A DNA stretch of 64,000 nt, taken from contig JASJZC010000005.1 in assembly GCA_037178855.1 (NCBI GenBank), positions 248,001 to 312,000 on the forward strand. Direction: 5' to 3'. Below, one piece after another: positions 1-10,745 of this stretch; within the stretch, counting starts at the first letter, position 1; every line of letters begins with the position of its first letter. Origin of the DNA: Oscheius sp. JU75. Lineage: Eukaryota > Nematoda > Chromadorea > Rhabditida > Rhabditidae. A model generated the notes under the pieces. The model was not told the DNA's origin. It did not search any database and worked only from the letters and a program-made list of their open reading frames with translations. The translations under genes and the position numbers were made by a program.

Positions 1-27
1 TCTTCGCAATCGTCACTGTAATTTCAG

Positions 28-683
28 CAGATAATGTCGGTCAACATATCGATGACTTCTTCAATACTATCGGGAAAGGAATTGAGGTTGGTGCTGAATC
101 ACTCTGTCTGTCTGTCTCACTGTCTCTCAGTCTCTCTTCGCCATTTCAGAAAGCAGCCAACGATGTCGCTCTCAGTGTGAACCGTTTTGTGACCGACAAC
201 GACGACTTGGTAGCAGCCAAAAAGATTGAAGACCAGAAGGCTATCGATGCATACAAGCAGGGACAGATCAACGATGCCCAGTTGAGAACAGCCTTCTGGA
301 TTGACCAGTACGAGTACCAACAGGCCATAGATGACAGAATTCGGAACCAGTACCCCAGTGGGAATAGCTATCCCGCCTTAAATGGGAACTACTGGGGTGC
401 TGATAGTCAGCAACAGTATGTCCCGAGCAACGGATTCAATGGTCCCTATGATCCGAGAGTACAGAACAGTCAGTACGAACAGATGAGTCAGGGATACAGC
501 AGTAGTTATCCCAATCAGATAGGTCAACCCTATGGTCAGAACAGTCCAAACCAGATAAGTCAAGCTAGCAGTTACAGTAACCCGGCCCCACAGAACAGTC
601 GGTACCCTTCCAATACTCAAAATACCATGTACCCACAGAGTTCCGGATACGGAAGCAGGAAATTCGCTGTTAAAAAGTTGTAA
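28..683 (+). CDS. 3' part of a Q/N/S/Y-rich low-complexity protein gene
   Basis: Two exons are visible (28-86 and 150-683). The first base of the window lies in an intron that ends TTTCAG at 27, so the 5' end is missing. The 63 bp intron 87-149 is mostly TCTGTC repeat, and the two exons join in phase. The visible 196 residues begin with an acidic, helical-looking stretch (DNVGQHIDDFF, then KKIEDQKAIDAYKQGQ). After about residue 95 the protein becomes a tail very rich in Gln, Asn, Ser, Tyr, Pro and Gly, with loose repeats such as PNQIGQPYGQN and PNQISQ, and it ends in a basic KFAVKKL. I do not recognise the family. The tail resembles prion-like or matrix-type low-complexity regions, but no function can be assigned. 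It ends 44 bp from the end of the opposing transthyretin-like gene. Confidence 0.72.
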
Positions 684-695
684 CTTCTGGATGGC

Positions 696-701
696 AATAA
701 A
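696..701 (+). terminator. Polyadenylation signal of the Q/N-rich gene
   Basis: A canonical AATAAA lies 12 bases after the stop codon. The 3' UTR must be very short, because the convergent gene's stop codon is at 728-730. Confidence 0.7.
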
Positions 702-722
702 ACTATTGTATAGACAGAGTTA

Positions 723-728
723 TTTATT
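723..728 (-). terminator. Polyadenylation signal overlapping a stop codon
   Basis: On the minus strand the TAA stop of the transthyretin-like gene reads directly into AATAAA, and the hexamer shares a base with the stop codon. The two convergent genes therefore have overlapping or abutting 3' ends within about 50 bp. Confidence 0.55.
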
Positions 729-1183
729 TAGCACTTTTCGGAGTCAACCTTGGAGTGAATGTCCATATTGACGTAGGTCATATCATAGAAATCCTTGTTG
801 TCGATGTACTTGGCAGGGATTTCGTACTCTGTGGTTCTCGTGCAGCCGGCCTTCTTCACATGGCAGTTATGTTGGAAGCGAATAAAGGGCTCAATTTTGG
901 AGATCTCGTCCTCGGATCCAACGAGCTCGAAGGTCCCTTCCTTGTCGGTCTTGACCTTAGCCATCAGATCGTTGGGGTCAACTGGAATGTGGTCGTGTAG
1001 TAGACAGAGAGAGACAGAGAGACAGAGAGTGTTCTAACACCTACGGGTATCTCTCTCCCACAGTTCCACAAGAACATTGGTGAGTCTCTTCTTGTCACAG
1101 ATGACAGTTCCCTTGACCTTGACAGTCTGCTTTTTGGCCTCAATGAAAACGAAAAGAAGAGCGAAGGCTAGAAGAAGCTTCAT
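728..1183 (-). CDS. Transthyretin-like family protein (secreted)
   Basis: Two exons, 1183-1045 and 981-728, are joined across a 63 bp intron made mostly of TCTCTGTC repeat. The product is 130 residues. It starts with a clear signal peptide ([16 protein letters not shown]), followed by the first strands of the nematode transthyretin-like fold ([21 protein letters not shown]). Next come [22 protein letters not shown] and the C-terminal [15 protein letters not shown] region. The cysteine pattern and the length near 130-150 residues match nematode TTL (ttr) proteins. These are extracellular and mostly of unknown function, although one C. elegans member bridges phosphatidylserine on apoptotic cells. 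The start was chosen because it begins the signal peptide and has a TATA box about 70 bp upstream. Confidence 0.88.
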
Positions 1184-1252
1184 CCTAAACAGTTCCAGTT
1201 GAAAAACAATGAAAAACAATGGAGAGATTTGATGTAAGCTGGACAGTAGCCA

Positions 1253-1259
1253 TTTTATA
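1253..1259 (-). promoter_or_regulatory. TATA box of the transthyretin-like gene
   Basis: TATAAAA on the minus strand, in the context CTATAAAATGG, lies 70 bases upstream of the ATG at 1183. The spacing allows a transcription start near 1225 and a short leader. Confidence 0.5.
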
Positions 1260-1530
1260 GCAAGAAGAACCCGTCTAGTGGACGGGTTTACCTTGGAAGT
1301 GTAAAGTTTGGGTGTCAGTAGCGAGAGAACAGTGCGTCCTTGGCTAGTCTAAAACAACAAAAAGAATGGCGAAGGAAGCGGAGATGATAACAATAGTGGA
1401 AATGGCAGATTAGTCATAGAAATTTCGGTGGACGTCATTTACTTTCCTCGTCTCTCTATATCTCTGTCTCAAGGGTCGAAAAATCAGCAAAGGAGTGGAT
1501 TCATTGTAAGAGGACGGTTAAGAGGCGAAA

Positions 1531-1895
1531 AGTGATCCAGTATAGCGTTTTGGGTAAAAAGCTAAGACCATGACCGAGTTCAGCGCCATCGAAACATCAG
1601 GAAGCCCAAAAAAAGTTAACTTTTGCTCCTTTCAGGATCGAACCCAAGTCTTTGGATTACCAGACGGGACTGCTATCCAATCGGCCACTTGTGTGCGAAA
1701 TTTCTCAACACGGTTCGGATGCGCCGTCGGCCTAGTGGTTAACGGATTCACTGGGAGTTCATACGTCTCCGAGGGTAGTTGGTTCGAATCTCGCCGAGAT
1801 CAAAATTTCTGGTTTTCACGTCCTGGAGGTTTTTGAGGGCGCTGAGCACGAATCGGACCTCCACTCACACTAAATATAAATAAAATGAGCTAGAC
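1531..1895 (+). repeat. Dispersed repeat with tRNA-like core (SINE-like), copy 1
   Basis: This stretch is clearly related to 10466-10745. Shared blocks include GTGATCCA.TATAGC, TTCAGCG, GCCGAGATCAAAATTTCTGG and a GAGGGCGCT.AGCACGAATC tail. Copy 1 carries a tRNA-like unit at about 1723-1803, with A-box-like GGCCTAGTGGTTAACGG and B-box-like GGTTCGAATC, but the acceptor and T stems do not pair well. A second, reversed tRNA-like segment (GGATCGAACCC) sits at about 1635-1690. A tRNA-derived SINE or satellite is the most likely explanation. Confidence 0.5.
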
Positions 1896-2324
1896 AGGGC
1901 AGTAAAGAACAGAAAATAACAATGATGAGCGAATGTCTCCCTGTCTTTTTGTCTTTCTATGCCAAAGAAAATAGATAAATTCATATACACACCCGTACAC
2001 AATGGCACATGGAATGTTTCTTCTATCCGCTTGACTATCTCGAAGACCCAGCCTGTCTTCGCCTGTCTCCCGTTTTCGACTTCTTCCTCCTCTTGTCAGT
2101 TACATTTCCGAATAAATCTGGCAAAATGGATCCATCAAGAGGTCCAAGAGTCTAGAAATTTCCATTTCAGTTTAGTCAATAGACCAATAGCTTTACCTGG
2201 AAATTTTGAATACTCTTCCAGTATTGACTCTGTGTTCCCAGGACCTTTCTCAAAGTTTCCAGAGCTCTAGGGAAGACGGGTCTCCTGAAAAAAAAGATTG
2301 CCTCTTGCTACTTTCTTGGGGAAA

Positions 2325-5300
2325 TTACAATTTTTTAAAATCGAGGTTCTCGACAGGGTGATTATCTCCTAGTGTCTTGACCACAGCGGATGCAGAATTA
2401 GCCACTGATTTGAGATTGTAGCCGCCTTCCAAAACAGCCAGAAGTTTGCCTCCAGCAAGGGAAGCAAGTTGGTAGGTCATGAGAGAGTAGGCACTGGGAG
2501 TGACCTGAAAAAAGAGCCTCTGTCTCTCTTTCTCCTTGTCTCTGTTTTCCTCTCACAGCCTCTCTGGCTCTCTGCTTGTCTATCTTTCTGTCTCTCTGTC
2601 TCTTCATCCTTCTGTCTCTGTCTTCTTGTTTCTCTGGCTCTCTGTCCCTGTCTCTGTCACTGTCCATATATCTCTCTGCCTCTCTATCACTCACTTTATA
2701 GCCTCCCAAAGGATCTCCTTCCGCCGCATCGAATCCAGCGGAAACCAGTATCAACTCCGGATTGAACTCGTAGGCAATCGGCATGACCACCTTATAGAAA
2801 GCTGCCAAGTATTCCGGATCTCCTGAGTCATCAGCATTCCATGGAATGTTAATCACGAATCCTTTGCCGGCTCCTGATCCGACATAGCTGTGATCCTGAT
2901 TCTCTCCGCATGGATAAAAAGAGCCGTAATCGTGACGATGCAGAGAAATGAAGAGGATTTCCGGATCCTGGTCGAAGATTTCCTGGGTGCCATCTCCATG
3001 GTGTACATCCCAGTCGAGGATCAGAACACGTTTGAGCCCGTATTTTGAGCGGGCATGCTAAAATCCGCGTTGGCCACAGCTGGTTTGACCTAACAGCTGT
3101 ATAACTGTTGCTTTTGACAGTTAAACAAATGTTGGTTTAAATCTGTCGTATCTATAAAAAAAATAGCTCACATTAGCTGCAATTGCGACATTATTCAGCA
3201 GACAGAATCCGTTTCCGGAATCAATTCCAGCATGGTGACCAGGAGGTCGAACGGCGGCGAAACCGCAGGCTGGACCAGGTATTGAGAGGATTTCGTCCAG
3301 GACCTGAAAATTTACTGTTTTTTAGGCTTTCCGTGGGAAAAACAAATTTTTTAGTCTCCCGAGCCAATATCTATTCCCAGAAAACGGCAAAACAGATCTC
3401 TATCTACCTGTCGAGTCTGTGACGTCTCTATTTTACTACTGACCCCGAAAAGCAAGGGACCCTGTTTTTCTTCTGACACTTATCTAAACCATGAAAATGC
3501 GATGGTGTTTGTGGTTGACTCTGTTTGTTTGTTCATTTGTTCGTGGCCACGAAATAAAAGCAAAGCAAGAAGCTGTAGATCGCTGTTGTTGTAAATTGCT
3601 GTCAACTAATTGAGTAGAAATTTAACTGGAACGACGTATACTGTTGCTGAGGGAGAGAGACAGAGAGGCAGAGAAACAGAAAACCAGAGACAAAGTAAGA
3701 GAGACAGAGAGGCATTGACAGAGTAAGATAAAAACAAAGAAAAGGAGAAACAGATAGACTGAGACATTTTCCTTTTACCAACTGTTTTTCTAACCCTGAA
3801 AGACTTTTGAACTTTCAACCACCCACTCCTTACCAAACTCAATAAACGGCGTTTGGACACATGCTACTACAACTTGGATCCCTTACGACAGCGAGAGAAG
3901 ATAACCACCGTCAAGATGGAGGGACTTCTTGAAAAAATGTTTCAATAGATGTTGGTAGAATGACCCTAGTGAAAATTTGGAAACGAGTCATTGACCATCA
4001 TAGATATACTTGTACTACCTTTTGGAACAAAATAAACAAATAGATAAACATAAAAAAATGCATGAAGATAGATGTTTTATCCGTCAAAGCGAGTACGGGA
4101 GTAGGTGGGAACTGAGACACTAATCAAGGCGTGGAACGGCTCAAAAAGTAGTAAATAACACCCTGACAACCTTATTGTACCCGTAGGGTCTCGTGATACC
4201 ACAGATAGACAGCCAAATCAGGTATAGCCTTTAATCTTCCAGTCAACCACCTCTCTTCCAAACGTTCCTGTGTCACCTCTCTTCCGTCATTCAAACACAG
4301 ATAATGGCCGGTTCTCAAACATGCACCGAGAGGAAGAGAAAGCCCCGCCTCGATTCCTTTTGCCTCCTTGGTCTTTTTTGACCTTTTTAGAGAGACAGGA
4401 GGTTTCACTAATTTGCTCTGCTCGGGTGAGGGTTTCCCGCTAGAAATTGGCCTATTTTAGATGCGCTAAGTATTGGGACTAAAAAATTTTGACCTAACAC
4501 TTGTCTAACGGCGGATTAGCCTCACAGACGCTTTGGAAACTGTCTTACTGTGCTCACAACCAATAAGACCTACCGTAAAAGCTCTAATACCGTATTGCCC
4601 CTTTTAGAGCCTCCCCTTTTCTTAAGAAACATGCAGTTACGTATCCGCACCTTTTAGGGGTCAAAACGACTTCTTTTGATTTTCTGATGTTCAGCAAAGT
4701 TGTAGCCAGTGATCTGTTCTACAACTTTGGTAAATATCAAAAAGTGTAAGAAAAAAGTCGCTATGACCAAACAAGTTTCAAAATATAGTAGTCGAAAAAC
4801 AAAGCAAAATTCTTGTAATCATCAAATGACTTGGAAATTATTTTAGGCCCTAAAAACTCATGTACGCAATTGCGTATTCACTTACGGAACTCCGGGCTTC
4901 TGTTAGAGCTTTTACGGTAACAGCTGTCTATCTGTCGAGTGTGTGACGTCATGGACATTGCTCACAAGTTGAGCAAATATAGACACGGAGTTTCAGGCCG
5001 TGGATCAATATACCAACAGGTGAATATTGCCAGCCAGGCATGTCCTTCTTCTAGGGATCACTTTACGCATTCTGGCCTAATTAACGTATTGACTGGTGGG
5101 GATTAAATTACCGACCTCTAATATGCACTAGGTGGGAAGCTATAACCGGTTTGACCTAACAGCTGTGTGACTGTGGCACAAATAGAACATATTTTGAAAA
5201 CTTTCTAGTTTTTTGGGTACCTTCGCTTACTTTTTTACTTTTTATTGAAACCCAAGTTCCTTTTGCAGACGATAAATTTCGAAGCTTTCGAAAAAGAAAC

Positions 5301-8300
5301 TAGTTTCGACTTTTCTCGTCCAGTAGAATGTGAGTTATTTAGGGCAACAAGAACTCTTTCTCAGTTCTAATGCACTTTGGAGCCGTGTCTATCCTCTTAA
5401 TATTCCATGCAGGCGGCTCCACTTGAAACAAAGAGTCTTTTCCAGAGAATGGACACCGCAGCTGATGGCCTTCCGACTCCGCCAGAGCTGGCCTTCCCTC
5501 CGTTTGGGGAACTTCTCACCCAGCGCTTCTACATTCCCTTCGCGATCTACTTTGTCTTCTTCTCCGTCGCCAGTCGTCTTGTCAGGGCCTACACATTCCA
5601 GAATCAGAAGGGATTTAGGTAGGGACTACTGAAAGAGACAGAGAGTTAAAGAGACAGAGAGATGGAGAGTCAGAGAGACAGGATGATTTCCAGACAGTAC
5701 CGTCTCCACAATCTCACGGTCTGCGCCCTGCACTCTGTCATCTCCGGTTTCTGGTGTCTGGCCGTCTTCTTGAGCCATCTCGACGAGGTCTTCAACGACG
5801 TCATTTATTGGTACGACGAAGTTGCGGCACAGCTGCCCGTCCTCTCGATTGCTTACTTCGTACACGATGCCATTCACATGATTCGTCACGAGTGGTCTCC
5901 ATGGACGCTGGAGCTGTTGGCACACCATGTGGCCACGATTCTGGCTCTGCTGGTCGGCCTGCTGACCAGACGCTTTCTTCTGGCTGACTATTGGGCTCTT
6001 CTAATGGAAGTCAACAGGTAGGCAATCAGGTTTTACTTGTTTTCGGGCCGGTTGTTAGATCAGTTCGGTTGTGACCATCTTGGAGACACCGTAATCTATC
6101 ATTTCCAGTATCTTCCTGCACATGCGCACCATCATGCAGCTGACGGGCCAGTCAAAGACCTCTCCGCGTCTCTTCATCACCGTCGTCCAGACGAACCTCA
6201 TCACATTTGTGCTCTTTCGCTTTGTGGCTCAGCTGCGCTTCGCCAAATGGTCGTGGGACCACCGTGACCAGATGCACTGGTACTACTTCCTGATCGGCTT
6301 CGGCGGCGAGATCTTCTTCAGCTGTATCAATGGGATTCTCTTCGTGCGCGTTCTAGCAGCAGACGGCTACTTGGGAGACAAGTACAAGAGCAGAGATCGA
6401 GATGCTCCACGGATCGAGGAGGAGGAAAAGAAAAACGAGTAGGAATTCGACGGGTACATGACGGGAGATCTGTCAACGATACAATGTTTTCTTAGGTTCC
6501 GAATTGTTACCTGTTAAAAGACCACGACACATGTGACATTATTGGCGCGCGCCTGGTTTTGTGCCGACTATTGGGGTGTATGGTCTGCAAAGTTATAGAG
6601 AAAACAATGAAAAACACTATTTTCTGGCAGAAAGAGCACGGAAAGGAGCAGTGCCATTTCATCGCTTCTCACTAATCTTTCTTTATTTTTCGGGATCAAG
6701 CACTAACATTTCATAAATGTGATCTTCTGCAAAGTTGTAGATCTCGATCCGCTCTACAACTTTGCAGAATAGTGCAAACCCGTCAGGCCATTGCATTAGC
6801 CCGCGTGTAAGAAAATTTGATAAGAATGTTCCACCCATATTGTCTTCTCGCCCGCCGAACAGGCCTCTATAGAAACCGTGGAGTTTCCAAGAGGTCACAC
6901 TGCTCAAGAGGTATGTGCGAGCTGCCCTTGGCTGCCCCAGGTTCCCGAACCTGGCTCTTAAGTATTGGTTTACGGCTTAGATCGGGCAAGTTGCCGGAAT
7001 CTGCAACTCGGGTGACTTGTCGAAGTCCCTATTCTCTAGTCCTTTTCTTTTTCTTTTCCAACTGACCTCAATGTCTCTCTGTCTTTCAGTCCGACTGCAG
7101 TTTCCCCTTAGTCCATTTTTTCAGCTGAACTGACTCTCTCTCTCTCTCTCTCTTTCTCTGTCTCTCGACAAATGTTAGGCTGAATTTGCTGTGGTCTCTC
7201 AATTAGACTATTTTCCTGTTTGAAACACTCGACTCACCACGATAACGCCTCCAGCAGCATTATTGGCAGCCACAGCACTGCTTTCACACAAGTAGAGTGA
7301 CTTTTCCTTCAAGCTTTCAGCTTCGATTTGCAGCTGCGCGGCAAAGTTCTGAAAAAAGATCATAGATATCCAGAACTTCAAAACCCACAGTAACAAATCT
7401 GTCCAGCCACTCTAAATAAGGTCTCTCGTGGGTGTGTTCGAGTTGTTCCCTGGTCAGGTAGCTCTTTCCTGGCTCGTACCTCAGCTCACGACATCTCTTG
7501 AACAGTAGGTCTTCCTTCATCTTCTCATAGATGCTCGGAATGCGTTGCGGACACTCAGGATGCTTCGGGTTGGCCTCGTTGAAGTGATGCATTCTGTTGT
7601 CAATTTGGATAAAGAAGGGCCACTGGGCTCGGAACTCTAGGGAGCAGTTAAAATAGGCGGGGAGGTCAAGATACCTGGTATCTTAGTATTCGTGTATTTT
7701 GTGAGAGTTGACTGGTCAATGTTGGAAGTGTTTCTGCGGGAAGATTTGTCGGTGGGAGTGTAGACGTCGTTTTTTCTAGAAAAGACTGTCTCACTGTATT
7801 TCTTTTTCTGCATCTCTGCTCTGTCAATAAGTGGACTCACTGTCTCTTATTTCAGAAAGCTGTGAAACTCACATGGTCAGGGCATATCTTTCCCACTTTC
7901 CCACAGTGTTGTAGAAGTCAAAACAGCGCCAACGACTCAAGCTCCTCAGCCGATCAATGACGTTTAGACAACTGATAGCTGTAGATTCTTTATGTGGTTT
8001 CTGTAGACTAAGCGGTACGGGTGCGGCTCCCATGAGGACCCGAATACACCTTTCAGCAGCCTCGGCAGTTACTTGGTGGTTGTAGCCGCCCTGAAAGTTG
8101 GAAATTAGTTTGAAAGCTCTTTCTGGAACTACTTACCTCCAAAACCATGAGCAATTTCCCGCCAGCTAATGCTTTCAAATGGTAGACGAGATGTGAGTAG
8201 CAGTCCGGGGTCAGTTCCATTCCACCCAGAGGATCTCCGACACAGGAATCGAACCCGGCAGAAATGATCACGAACTGCGGATTGAATTCTACGGCCATTG

Positions 8301-9677
8301 GCCACAGAACATTCCAAAAAATGGCCAGGTAGTCGGCGTCACCACAGCCTGTCTGGATAAAAAAATATGTTTGTTTCTGTCTCTCTGTCCAACTTTCCTG
8401 AGCTTGAAAATAAACAAAACTCACTTCGTTCAGTGGCACATTGATGTTGAACCCTTGTCCCTCCTCTTCCCCAATATGATCGTAATTGGATTGTTTCAAA
8501 TGTGGCCAAAATGCACCATTCTCATGTCGGTGAATGGAGAAGAACATCACTCTGAAAAGGAGGAAAACAGTTGAAAAAAATGGTTTGGCCTAACAGCTGT
8601 CTAACTGTGGCCATTGTTTGAGCAAAACATAACTACAATAAGCGAAATGGTAGCTCGAATCTGGCTCCTTTTTTCTAAGAACCTACTTGTCATCATCGTA
8701 AAAAATATCTTGTGTTCCGTTTCCATGGTGAACGTCCAGGTCGACTATCAAAACTCTGAACCAGTACTTGAGTGAGGAAGAGACAGAGACAGAGACAGGG
8801 ACAGACAGAATCATACACAAACCTGCAAGCACCCATATCGATTGCAGCATTAGCTGCTTGGGCCACATTATTGTAGATACAGAAACCACAGGCCTCGTTC
8901 TCCGATGCGTGGTGACCAGGGGGACGTGTCAAGGCGAAGCCGTTTCTATACTGAAAATCGAAAAAATATGAATTTTTTTCTGACAGAGGAAAATTGTGAC
9001 AATCTACCAACCTTTCCCTCCCAGATGACCTCGGCAAGATGACGACAACAGGACACGGCGTCTGTGGCAGCTTGGACGGAACCCTGAAAAGTACAAAATT
9101 CGTATGAAGGCGATATTCTTCGGACCGCCCAACGTTTAGACAGTTGGTAGGTCAAATCGGTTGTAGCCATATTTTTAGAAAGCCCCAGATGGAATTCGGC
9201 GCTTAAATTAGAAAGACGCGCGGAAAAGGAAAGTTGGGAACAAGATAATTTTCGCCGTCAAAAAAATTCAATTCCAAAAAAGCGCGTCATCTACCCGTCT
9301 AGTTGTGGCCTCCCCAAAAACTCCCATGAGACAGAAAAACGGAGTCAAAGCCTCTCGCAATGCTGTTCAGTTCCGCTTGGTCGTCCGTCTTCGCCAATTC
9401 CATACACCCCACCAAGCCCCGAGAATGGCTCTGCATCAAATCGTGCTCGTCCACGGGCAGAAACTTCTGAAAAAAATTTTCATTTTGTTAGATTTTTAAA
9501 AATACTAACTGTTAGAATCTCGCAGCCGTTTAGAGTGAGATTCTCTTTGAGACGGTCCCAGATGTTTGTGATCCTGTCCGGGGACTCTGGGTGCCCCACA
9601 TCTTCCGTGTTTTTGTGGTGTGCTTGTACTGGATTGAAGCCGAGGACAGTTTTTTGAAACTCTGACGATGGTAGCAT
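2325..9677 (-). CDS. hda-6: Class II histone deacetylase with two HDAC domains (HDAC6-like), one apparent frameshift
   Basis: Thirteen exons in order: 9677-9510, 9466-9295, 9083-9012, 8950-8823, 8755-8687, 8551-8425, 8352-8137, 8090-7873, 7593-7389, 7348-7238, 3303-3172, 3057-2695, 2504-2325, giving about 719 residues. Both domains keep the zinc and catalytic residues: [45 protein letters not shown] in the first, and [45 protein letters not shown] in the second. HDAC6 deacetylates tubulin and other cytoplasmic proteins; that role here is inferred from homology. No ZnF-UBP domain follows the second domain. Exon 9466-9295 needs one base removed from a C4A5 run (9312-9320) to stay open and in phase; all other junctions agree. 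The start lies 3 bases behind a 3'-splice-like CGCAG, suggesting trans-splicing. The symbol follows C. elegans. Confidence 0.88.
2515..2698. repeat. TCTCTGTC simple-repeat tract filling an HDAC intron
   Basis: Interrupted TCTCTGTCTC repeat (GACAGAGA on the transcribed strand) occupies nearly all of the intron 2505-2694. Confidence 0.8.
4571..4919. repeat. MITE-like element with TA-flanked terminal inverted repeats
   Basis: TACCGTAAAAGCTCTAA (4571-4587) is repeated exactly in inverse at 4903-4919, bounding 349 bp without any reading frame. Both ends carry TA at the outer edge, as expected for a Tc1/mariner-type TA target duplication. Inside lies a copy of the AAAGTTGTAG foldback arm pair (4691-4732). 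Confidence 0.6.
5449..6442 (+). CDS. TLC-domain multi-pass membrane protein (TLCD4/TMEM56-like)
   Basis: Three exons, 5449-5618, 5694-6017 and 6109-6442, give 275 residues. The protein has several hydrophobic spans ([65 protein letters not shown]). It also has the TLC-family histidines in FVHDAIHMI and [10 protein letters not shown], and ends in a cytosolic, charged EEEEKKNE tail. TLC proteins sit in ER or plasma membrane and act on or sense lipids; the exact activity is not predictable here. The start follows TTTTCCAG by three bases, consistent with trans-splicing. An in-frame ATG at 5407 would add 14 residues if that site is not used. The gene lies wholly inside a deacetylase intron on the opposite strand. 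Confidence 0.85.
6717..6775. repeat. Foldback repeat (AAAGTTGTAG family)
   Basis: TTCTGCAAAGTTGTAG (6725-6740) and CTACAACTTTGCAGAA (6754-6769) are exact 16 bp inverted copies around a 13 bp loop. Confidence 0.75.
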
Positions 9678-10199
9678 CGGCTGCGAGAAGGAAAGCCCGA
9701 TAGCAATGTGAAAAAAGAAGGGCGTGCTGAAGAAATGCAGAGTACGCAATTGCGTATCGCGGGTGATAGAGAAGGGCTGGTAAATAAAAGAGAAGGCGGG
9801 TCGGAGACTGAAATATTACCAGACAGGAGTCTGATGAACTCATGAGACAGAATGACAGAGAGACAAAGAGTGACGGACGGCTACAGATCCACGAAAATAG
9901 GATCACCCTCCGCTTTCTCTCCCCCAAACAAAAATTAGTCTCTGAACCCAATTTCCAGCTCATTGCCTCCCCTCTCCCCCTCTCTTTTTGGCATAGTGCT
10001 CCAAATCTCACACCTTTAATGAAGTTTACTCTCCCTTCATACTCCCATTTAGATTCGTGGCCCCGATAAAAAAAGGAGAGAGGAAGCCGAGAGTAAAAAC
10101 TACTTCCTCCGAGCGAGGAGAAGCTTATCCTGAGCCTTTCGCCGCCTTCCTCCTCCTTCCCACCGGCCTCTTCCTTTCTCTTTTTTTGTCGAGACCAAA

Positions 10200-10386
10200 A
10201 TGCTCGTAAATGGAGACCGCCATGAGAATTTTCGGCAACGCCATCCGTCATCGCAGCCTGGAGAGGACAGAAGATATCTTCTTGCTCGAGGTGAAGCCGG
10301 AGCGGCATCTATTTTGGCCCTGGACCCGATTTATTTGAGAATGCATCGGACCAAATATGCTGTTTGTCGGCAGGACAGCGAAATAT
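10200..10386 (+). CDS. Candidate upstream exon, possibly 5' exon of the K+ channel gene
   Basis: This GC-richer block starts AAAATG and ends at a strong donor (TAT|GTGAGT). It is open in the frame beginning MLVNGDRHENFRQRH. A second frame (METAMRIFGNAIRH) is open for 42 codons. Read in the first frame, its phase would fit an acceptor at 12862 (CTACAAAAG) in front of the K+ channel's first listed exon, but that acceptor is weak. I do not recognise the peptide, so the exon and its assignment are tentative. Confidence 0.3.
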
Positions 10387-10465
10387 GTGAGTTTGTTTTG
10401 AGACTTACACTGAGAAGTCAGAACCGGATGGACCTAACATTTGTGTCTGCCTCTCTGTCTAGGCG

Positions 10466-10745
10466 AAAAGTGATCCAATATAGCTTTTTGGAGAAAAACT
10501 AAGGCGAGGACAGTGTTCAGCGTCGAAATGATATTTGGCTTCAAACCCTGGAGCCTATAAGGCGAGAGTGCTTGCCATTCGGCCATTCGGGTACGCAGAT
10601 TTTCCCGAGACGGTACGGATTACGCCGACTATAAAGAATGCTCGCCGAGATCAAAATTTCTGGTTTTCAGATTCTAAGGGTTTTCGAGGGCGCTAAGCAC
10701 GAATCTGATCTCCATTCACGCTAAAAATTAATAAACTGAGGTAGC
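10466..10745 (+). repeat. Dispersed repeat with tRNA-like core, copy 2
   Basis: This is homologous to 1531-1895 (GTGATCCAATATAGC, GCCGAGATCAAAATTTCTGG, GGGCGCTAAGCACGAATC). The tRNA-like part is more degraded than in copy 1. Confidence 0.5.

Larger units (their letters stand above)
1184..2324. other. Intergenic region between TTL and HDAC genes
   Basis: No convincing coding exon was found. It holds the TTL promoter side, the tRNA-like dispersed repeat at 1531-1895, and AT-rich sequence behind the 3' end of the deacetylase gene. Confidence 0.5.
3304..7237 (-). other. 3.9 kb HDAC intron holding a nested gene and repeats
   Basis: This single intron separates the first part of the second HDAC domain from its RPPGHH motif. 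It carries the complete TLC-domain gene on the opposite strand (5449-6442), a MITE-like element (4571-4919), a foldback (6717-6775), CAGCTG-type interspersed motifs (about 4490, 5150, 6045) and simple repeats (about 3648-3765 and 7075-7165). Apart from these I see no gene in it. Confidence 0.75.

Noticed and set aside
1723..1803. Functional tRNA gene
   Set aside because: A- and B-box-like sequences are present, but the acceptor and T stems do not pair and the unit is part of a dispersed repeat.
4172..4408. 78-codon minus-strand frame in the large HDAC intron
   Set aside because: The peptide looks protein-like in places but has no splice partners and no recognised family, and inclusion in HDAC6 would interrupt the catalytic domain.
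9505..10308. 267-codon minus-strand frame overlapping the HDAC first exon
   Set aside because: It reads the first HDAC exon in another frame, then low-complexity upstream sequence beyond the presumed trans-splice site; no family resemblance.
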